From NCBI GenBank assembly GCA_024636135.1, contig JAGXHP010000116.1:1-10096 (forward strand): a stretch of DNA of 10,096 nt, given 5' to 3'. This document shows positions 5,975-10,096 of this stretch, in pieces (the first letter of the stretch is position 1; every line of letters begins with the position of its first letter). The stretch comes from Chloroflexota bacterium (lineage in GTDB: Bacteria > Chloroflexota > Limnocylindria > QHBO01). The notes below the pieces were generated by a model. It made no database searches. It saw only the letters and a program-made list of their open reading frames with translations, and was not told the origin of the DNA. The position numbers were made by a program, and so were the translations under genes.

Positions 5975-7270
5975 ATGAACGAACAGCTGATCCTCGATCG
6001 ATATCGGCTCATCGAGCGCATCGCCGTCGGCGGGAGCGCCGAGGTGTGGCGTGCGCAGGATCTTCAGCTCGACCGGCCGGTGGCCGTCAAGCGGCTGCAT
6101 CCCCATCTCCTCCCTGACGAGTCGTCGAGACTCCGGCTGGCCGCCGAGGCGCGCGCGGCGGCGAGCCTGCGACACCCGGTCATCGTGGACGTCTATGACG
6201 TGGACGCCACCGGCGAGTCACCCGCGCTGGTCATGGAGCTGGTCGACGGCGAGTCGCTGAGCGCCCGTATCGAGCGCGAGGGTCCCCTTCCCGAGCGGCA
6301 GGCCGTGGCAGTCGTGGCCGACGTGGCCGACGCGCTCTATCACGCCCATCAGCGCGGCGTGATCCATCGCGACGTGAAGCCGGGCAACGTGCTCCTCGGG
6401 ACGGATGGTCGTACGCGCCTGGTGGACTTCGGAATTGCGCACAGCCTGGCGGAGGCGTCCGATCGTCTGACACTCACCGGCACGGTGATCGGGACGCTGC
6501 CGGCAATGGCCCCGGAGCAGCTCGTCGCTGGACCGATCACGCCGCGAACCGATCTCTACGGCATCGGCGTCGTGCTGCATGAGGCCCTCACCGCCAGGCC
6601 ACCCTATCCGCCGATGCCTCCGGTCGCCCTGGCCGAGCGCCAGCGCTCCGGCCCGCCACGCATCGAAGGGATCGATGGAGTGCTCGCCGGCGTCGTCGCC
6701 GCGTGTCTGGCCTACGATCCGGCCGATCGCCCACTGCACGCCGGCGCGCTCGCCTCCGCCCTCAGGGAGTGGCTGGCCGGTGATCCCTCTGCCGCGGCGT
6801 CTCTGGCGCCGCTGGCGCCTCCCGTCGATACCGCCGCCGTCACGCAGTTCCTGCGCGCCGCAACAGGACCGGAAACCGGAGCGGCCGTCCCCGCGGCCGT
6901 ACCTCGACGCGTCGCCCCGCGTCGCGAGTGGCTGATCGGCGCCGCGGCGTTGCTGGCTGTCCTGGTTCTCGCCGGGTTCGTCGTGGCGGGCTTGGGCGAT
7001 CCGGGCGCGTCGGTCGGTCAGGAGTCCCTGGAACCGGCTCCACCGAGCGCGTCACCGTCCGCCACGCCGGCCCCCACCTGGCTCGACGGCCTCGTCCGGA
7101 AAGTGGAGAAGGCATGCGGCACGGACGCGGCCGCCGCCGCGCGGTCGGATCTGGCGACGATGAACGAGGAGGATGCCAAGGACGTTGCCGATGAGCTTGC
7201 CGATGCCTGCAAGAAGGCCGGACGGGGGAACGGCAACGGAAACGGCGGTGGGAACGGGAACGACGACTGA
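5975..7270 (+). CDS. Membrane-anchored PknB-like Ser/Thr protein kinase
   Basis: This 431-residue protein has a cytoplasmic kinase domain at about 10-270. The glycine loop is IAVGGSAEV (16-24), the ATP lysine is Lys39 in VAVKR, and the helix-C Glu is probably Glu58. The catalytic loop is HRDVKPGN (131-138) with Asp133; DFG is at 151-153, MAPEQ at 178-182 and Asp193 is in TDLYGIGVV. All catalytic residues are present. An Ala/Pro-rich linker leads to one transmembrane segment (about 309-331). After it come a Ser/Pro/Ala-rich stretch, a small region with two cysteines (401 and 412) and a Gly-Asn tail. There are no PASTA repeats, so the sensed signal is unknown. The activation segment reads GTLPAMAPEQ where many relatives have GTPAYMAPEQ. 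The gene follows cofE by 50 bases; readthrough is possible. Its substrates are unknown and no phosphatase or FHA gene is nearby. Confidence 0.92.
   Translation: MNEQLILDRYRLIERIAVGGSAEVWRAQDLQLDRPVAVKRLHPHLLPDESSRLRLAAEARAAASLRHPVIVDVYDVDATGESPALVMELVDGESLSARIEREGPLPERQAVAVVADVADALYHAHQRGVIHRDVKPGNVLLGTDGRTRLVDFGIAHSLAEASDRLTLTGTVIGTLPAMAPEQLVAGPITPRTDLYGIGVVLHEALTARPPYPPMPPVALAERQRSGPPRIEGIDGVLAGVVAACLAYDPADRPLHAGALASALREWLAGDPSAAASLAPLAPPVDTAAVTQFLRAATGPETGAAVPAAVPRRVAPRREWLIGAAALLAVLVLAGFVVAGLGDPGASVGQESLEPAPPSASPSATPAPTWLDGLVRKVEKACGTDAAAAARSDLATMNEEDAKDVADELADACKKAGRGNGNGNGGGNGNDD
7226..7261 (+). repeat. Gly-Asn-rich low-complexity tail of the kinase
   Basis: Degenerate GGNAAC units encode residues 418-429 (alternating Gly and Asn with a GGG break), followed by two Asp and the stop. 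If the topology is right, this flexible tail is outside the cell. Slippage in such a tract could change its length between strains. Confidence 0.6.
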
Positions 7271-7282
7271 GGGCTTCGGCTC
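7271..7282 (+). terminator. Short UUCG-tetraloop stem after the kinase, weak
   Basis: GGGC-TTCG-GCTC directly follows the kinase stop and could form four pairs, one of them G-U, closed by a stable UUCG loop. It fills most of the 15-base gap between two convergent genes. The stem is short and no T run follows, so it is only a possible transcript end. Confidence 0.2.
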
Positions 7283-7285
7283 GCG

Positions 7286-7621
7286 TCAGTTCGGCTGCAG
7301 GAAGAGCGCGACGATCTCGCCGCCCTCCACCCGAAAGTTGGCCTCCACGTGGAGCGGGTCGGCCCCTGGCCGCATCACCGTCACGTCGGCGATGTAGCTG
7401 GCCCCCATGTTGCGGCTGTCGTTGGTGAACATCCGGAATCCGTCGCCGGCGCGCAGGAACCATCCACCGACCTTGTCGCGGCCGCGGAGATTCGTGCGCT
7501 CGTCCGACCCGGGCACGCTGACGCCCAGGACGGCGTTCTCGCTGAACAGCTCGACGGCCTTCTCGCGATGGTCGTCGTTGATCAGCTCGAAGAAGAGATC
7601 GACGGTTTCGGTTGCTCCCAT
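7286..7621 (-). CDS. Small NTF2/SnoaL-like protein
   Basis: This 111-residue protein has the layout of the NTF2-like (SnoaL-type) cone fold. The N-terminal helix ETVDLFFELINDDHREKAVE is followed by LFSENAVLGV, RGRDKVGGWF and an alternating strand region ending VEANFRVEGGEIVALFLQPN. Family members include small-molecule isomerases, hydrolases and proteins that simply bind ligands; the function cannot be told here. No signal peptide or membrane segment is seen. The ATG at 7621 is supported by TAGACT six bases upstream. It is convergent with the kinase (15-base gap) and divergent from hom, sharing a 140-base promoter region with it. Confidence 0.8.
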   Translation of the reverse strand: MGATETVDLFFELINDDHREKAVELFSENAVLGVSVPGSDERTNLRGRDKVGGWFLRAGDGFRMFTNDSRNMGASYIADVTVMRPGADPLHVEANFRVEGGEIVALFLQPN

Positions 7622-7627
7622 TGCCCC

Positions 7628-7633
7628 AGTCTA
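7628..7633 (-). promoter_or_regulatory. -10-like hexamer TAGACT, leaderless NTF2-like promoter
   Basis: On the minus strand TAGACT is followed by GGGGCA and the ATG at 7621. Both hexamer and spacing are identical to those of hom on the other side of the same intergenic region. Confidence 0.5.
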
Positions 7634-7695
7634 GCGCCGCCGCTCCGGTAAGCGACCGGGAAGCGCCTGGTAAGGCGGCCGGTGGCATGGTTCGC

Positions 7696-7720
7696 GAGTG
7701 TGCAAGTCTCTTGCACACTC
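7696..7720. promoter_or_regulatory. Perfect 11-bp-arm palindrome, candidate operator for hom
   Basis: GAGTGTGCAAG, spacer TCT, CTTGCACACTC: a perfect inverted repeat in the gap between the NTF2-like gene and hom. It ends 29 bases before the hom -10 hexamer and is centred about 54 bases before the hom start. It is much richer in A and T than the flanks, which argues against chance. There is no T tract and hom transcription would not cross it, so a protein-binding site is more likely than a terminator. It is 87 bases from the NTF2-like start, so hom is the likelier target. The regulator is unknown. Confidence 0.6.
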
Positions 7721-7749
7721 GACGTTCGGTGCTGCCCGAGCGACGTGTC

Positions 7750-7755
7750 TAGACT
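7750..7755 (+). promoter_or_regulatory. -10-like hexamer TAGACT, leaderless hom promoter
   Basis: TAGACT is followed by GGACCG and the ATG at 7762. A TTCGGT at 7725-7730 is a poor -35 candidate at 19-base spacing. The promoter would drive hom, asd and the VOC gene together. Confidence 0.5.
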
Positions 7756-7761
7756 GGACCG

Positions 7762-8676
7762 ATGGAGCGACTGCGCATCGGCCTCATCGGGTGGGGCACC
7801 GTGGGTTCGGCATTCGGCGAACTGGTTCGGACCGGACCGCTGCCGCTGGACCTTGCCTGTATCACGGTCCGCGACCGAGAGCGCCCCGGACTCCCCAAGG
7901 GGGTGAAGGTCGGACCCCCGGAGGCGGCGTTCGACGCGGATGTCGTGGTCGAGCTCGCCGGCGGGATCGAGGGGCCGCTGGGGTGGGCACGCACGGCCCT
8001 CGACCGCGGCAAGCCCTATGTCACGGCAAACAAGGCTCTGCTTGCCACGCATGGACGGGAGCTCGCGGAGCTTGCCGATCGGCGCGTCGCCGCGCTCCTC
8101 GGCAGTGCCAGTGTCGGGGGTGGGACGCCGATGATCGAGACCGTCCAGCACCTCGCCGCGACCGGGGCGATCGAGCGTATTCGGGGAATCGTGAACGCCA
8201 CCACCACCTACATCCTCAGCGCCATGGGAGACGGTCGCAGCTACGACGACGCGCTGAAGGAGGCCCAGGACGCGGGATTCGCAGAGGCCGATCCGAGCTT
8301 CGACGTTGACGGCCGCGACGCCGCCCAGAAGCTCGCCATCCTTGCGTCGGTCGCCTGGGGTAAGTGGCGCGCGGAGCAGGACGTGGACACGGCAGGTATC
8401 GTCGGCCACGAAGTTGCCACGGGCGAGACGATTCGGCTCGTGGCCGAAGCGACGAAGGACGCCATGACGGTGACGCCGATGCCCGTAGACCCGACCGACC
8501 CGCTGGCCCGTGCCGCTGGCATCGAGAACGTGCTCGAGATCACGGTCACCGGCGCGGGCATCTACCGCGTCTCAGGCCCCGGGGCGGGAGGGCGTGTCAC
8601 GGCCGGTGCCGTCTACGGCGACCTGGCTCGCCTCGTCGCCGGCGAGCGGCCCGTGCTGTTCGGGACGGCCTCGTGA
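7762..8676 (+). CDS. hom: Homoserine dehydrogenase, short form without ACT domain
   Basis: This enzyme reduces aspartate-4-semialdehyde to homoserine with NAD(P)H, the branch step toward threonine, methionine and isoleucine. The 304-residue protein has the Rossmann motif GLIGWGTVG (7-15), VTANKALLATHG (87-98, with Lys91), GGGTPMI (119-125), GIVNATTTYILSAM (142-155) and the active-site block AGFAEADPSFDVDGRDAAQK (171-190), containing Glu175, Asp181, Asp186 and Lys190. Most bacterial enzymes are about 430 residues with a C-terminal ACT domain that senses threonine. Here the chain ends after the catalytic domain, as in archaeal and yeast enzymes, so classic threonine feedback is probably missing. 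The GTGA overlap with the next gene marks an operon with asd, which makes its substrate. Confidence 0.95.
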   Translation: MERLRIGLIGWGTVGSAFGELVRTGPLPLDLACITVRDRERPGLPKGVKVGPPEAAFDADVVVELAGGIEGPLGWARTALDRGKPYVTANKALLATHGRELAELADRRVAALLGSASVGGGTPMIETVQHLAATGAIERIRGIVNATTTYILSAMGDGRSYDDALKEAQDAGFAEADPSFDVDGRDAAQKLAILASVAWGKWRAEQDVDTAGIVGHEVATGETIRLVAEATKDAMTVTPMPVDPTDPLARAAGIENVLEITVTGAGIYRVSGPGAGGRVTAGAVYGDLARLVAGERPVLFGTAS

Positions 8677-9710
8677 CCCGCGGCGAGTGGCCCACGGTCG
8701 GTGTCGCTGGCGCGCGAGGTGTGGTCGGCGGCATGTTCTGCTCGATCCTGGCCGATGCCGGTCTGCCGGCCGACTGCCTGCGTCCCTTCGGCCATCAGGA
8801 AGGCAAGTCGTTGGAGTACGCGGGAACCACCGTCTCGGTCGAGATCCTCAGCGAGGAGCTGGCGGGTGAGCTTGACGTCCTGTTCCTCGCGGTCGACGGG
8901 CCGCAGAGCCGCGCGATCATGGCAGGACCGGGTGCATCCGTCCCGTTGGTGGTCGACAATTCCAGCGCCTTCCGCCTCGCGGACGACGTTCCGCTCGTGG
9001 TCCCCGAGGCGAACGCCCATGCGGCGCGCGGGCGCAGCGGCAACCTCATCGCCAATCCGAACTGCACGACCGCCGCGGTCGTGGTCCCGCTCGTCGCCAT
9101 CCGCGATGCCGCCGGCCTCGCCTCCGTCGACCTCGCCTCGTATCAGGCGGTGAGCGGCGCCGGTCGCAAGGGCCTCGACGCTTTCGAGGCGGAGCGCGGC
9201 ACCGACCACCGCGATCGAGCGGCCGACTCGCCATTCCACGGCCGGATCGCGGACTCGGTCGTGCCGCAGATCGACGTCCTCGACGACAGCGGCTGGACCG
9301 GCGAGGAGAAGAAGATCCACGCCGAGATCCGCAAGATCCTCGAGCTGCCCGAGCTCGACGTGGCGGCGACCACGGTCCGCGTCCCGGTTCACACCGGCCA
9401 CTCGGTCGCGCTCCACATCCGCACCGAGCGCGAGACCACGCTCGAGGAGCTGGAAGGGGCTTTGCGCGCCGCCCCGGGCATGGAGTATCGGCCGGCCGAC
9501 GGCTCCGAGCGCCACCCGATGCCGCTCGACGTCGAGGGCCGAGACCCGGTGCTGGTCGGCCGCCTGCGCGCGATTCCCGGCCGCGATCGCGGCTTCGCGC
9601 TCTGGGTGAGCAGCGACAACCTGCGCAAGGGCGCCGCCCTCAACGCCATCCAGTCCGCCGCTGCCGCCGACCCGGAGGGCTTCGGGAAGCTCCTGCCTCC
9701 GCCGCGGTGA
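8673..9710 (+). CDS. asd: Aspartate-semialdehyde dehydrogenase
   Basis: This enzyme reduces aspartyl-4-phosphate to aspartate-4-semialdehyde with NADPH and supplies hom as well as lysine synthesis. The protein is 345 residues, the normal length. It has a Rossmann loop VAGARGVVG (11-19), DNSSAFR (95-101), the catalytic cysteine Cys131 in ANPNCTT, SYQAVSGAG (157-164, with Gln158), the substrate-binding EEKK at 221-224 and RVPVHTGHS (246-254) with Arg246 and the catalytic His253. The loop reads GARG where most relatives have GATG, a mild change. I chose the GTG at 8673 because it overlaps the hom stop as GTGA and gives the family N-terminus; the frame remains open further upstream only as a shadow of hom. 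Aspartate kinase and threonine synthase are not in the window. Confidence 0.95.
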   Translation: MTRGEWPTVGVAGARGVVGGMFCSILADAGLPADCLRPFGHQEGKSLEYAGTTVSVEILSEELAGELDVLFLAVDGPQSRAIMAGPGASVPLVVDNSSAFRLADDVPLVVPEANAHAARGRSGNLIANPNCTTAAVVVPLVAIRDAAGLASVDLASYQAVSGAGRKGLDAFEAERGTDHRDRAADSPFHGRIADSVVPQIDVLDDSGWTGEEKKIHAEIRKILELPELDVAATTVRVPVHTGHSVALHIRTERETTLEELEGALRAAPGMEYRPADGSERHPMPLDVEGRDPVLVGRLRAIPGRDRGFALWVSSDNLRKGAALNAIQSAAAADPEGFGKLLPPPR

Positions 9711-10072
9711 GCGCTCCCGCGCGATCGGGTGTCGGGTTCGTCGGATTTCGGACCGATCGCTTCGATGACATGGTGGCGCTGTTTCGCGACCGAATCGGCC
9801 TCGAGGTGATCCATCGGGCGCCCGGCGCGACGTGGTTTCGTCTTGGCACCGATGCGGAGCTCCACGTCTACGCCGACACCGACGCGGATCACGCGTTCTT
9901 CACCTCCGGTCCGGTCGTCGGACTGCGGGTCGCGGATGTCGAGTCCACCCGCGCCGCGCTCGAGGGCGACGGGCTCGAGATGCTGACCGAAATCGAGCGG
10001 ACCGAGACCGCGGCCTGGTGCCACTTCCGCGGCCCTGACGGGACTGTGCTCGAGATCATCGGCCCGGCCTAG
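9707..10072 (+). CDS. VOC-fold (glyoxalase/dioxygenase superfamily) protein
   Basis: This 121-residue protein has the repeated beta-alpha-beta-beta-beta layout of a single VOC domain. GFVGFRTDRFDDMVALFRDR (10-29) corresponds to the first strand and helix, ELHVYADTDADHAFF (51-65) lies in the middle, VVGLRVADVESTRAALEG (70-87) starts the second half, and FRGPDGTVLEIIGP (107-120) is the typical last strands with Glu116. The usual first metal ligand, His in the first strand, seems to be replaced by Phe11, so metal-dependent catalysis is uncertain; it may be a binding protein. The GTG start overlaps the asd stop (GTGA), so it belongs to the hom-asd operon. Its link to amino-acid synthesis is unknown. 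Only 24 bases follow it before the window ends. Confidence 0.8.
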   Translation: MSAPARSGVGFVGFRTDRFDDMVALFRDRIGLEVIHRAPGATWFRLGTDAELHVYADTDADHAFFTSGPVVGLRVADVESTRAALEGDGLEMLTEIERTETAAWCHFRGPDGTVLEIIGPA

Positions 10073-10096
10073 ATCCTTGTTCAGGCTAACCATCGA

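Noticed and set aside
6840..7718. 292-codon open frame on the minus strand
   Set aside because: It overlaps the kinase and the NTF2-like gene and is dominated by Arg and Pro; a shadow frame.
7696..7720. CIRCE heat-shock operator
   Set aside because: CIRCE has TTAGCACTC-N9-GAGTGCTAA. Here the GAGTG and CACTC elements face the other way with only a three-base spacer, and the downstream gene is metabolic.
8613..9515. 300-codon open frame on the minus strand
   Set aside because: It is antisense to asd, which has all its catalytic residues; no recognisable domain.
10073..10096. Start or promoter of a further gene at the right edge
   Set aside because: Only 24 bases remain, with no start codon in a supportable frame.

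Overview
The window looks like ordinary, gene-dense chromosome from a very GC-rich bacterium that uses the deazaflavin cofactor F420. Most likely it comes from a Chloroflexota lineage of the Limnocylindria/Ellin6529 kind, with an actinobacterium as the alternative. This is an inference from several traits: free-standing cofC and cofE next to cofD, F420-type oxidoreductases, a short homoserine dehydrogenase, GTG starts, and leaderless-type promoters. No 16S rRNA or other marker is present to settle it. Nearly all of the sequence is coding. The only gaps longer than about 100 bases are two divergent promoter regions of about 140 bases each. I see no tRNA, rRNA, CRISPR array, insertion sequence, phage gene or origin.

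Layout. (1) 1-616, minus strand: N-terminal half of a CinA-family protein that runs off the left edge. (2) 756-2611: a split-barrel (PPOX-type) oxidoreductase translationally coupled to a succinate-semialdehyde-type aldehyde dehydrogenase. (3) 2649-5924: an F420 block, with an LLM-class F420-dependent oxidoreductase, cofD, cofC and cofE. Together the cof genes carry out the steps that convert FO to polyglutamylated F420; the FO synthase (fbiC or cofG/cofH) is not in the window. (4) 5975-7270: a membrane-anchored PknB-like Ser/Thr kinase. (5) 7286-7621, minus strand: a small NTF2/SnoaL-like protein, convergent with the kinase. (6) 7762-10072: homoserine dehydrogenase, aspartate-semialdehyde dehydrogenase and a VOC-fold protein, all joined by GTGA overlaps. 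The first two make homoserine from aspartyl phosphate.

The most striking pattern is in gene starts. Each of the six genes that clearly opens a transcription unit (cinA, the PPOX gene, the LLM gene, cofC, the NTF2-like gene and hom) has a TANNNT hexamer 6-8 bases before its start codon. The six other starts lack it, and clear Shine-Dalgarno sequences are scarce throughout. This suggests leaderless transcription for lead genes and stop-start coupling (ATGA or GTGA) inside operons. A perfect inverted repeat with 11-bp arms just upstream of the hom promoter is the best candidate operator.

I do not find a convincing new multi-gene system. The observations most worth following are the start-site architecture, the hom palindrome, the unfused CofE (which leaves the form of F420 unresolved), and the kinase and VOC genes of unknown role.
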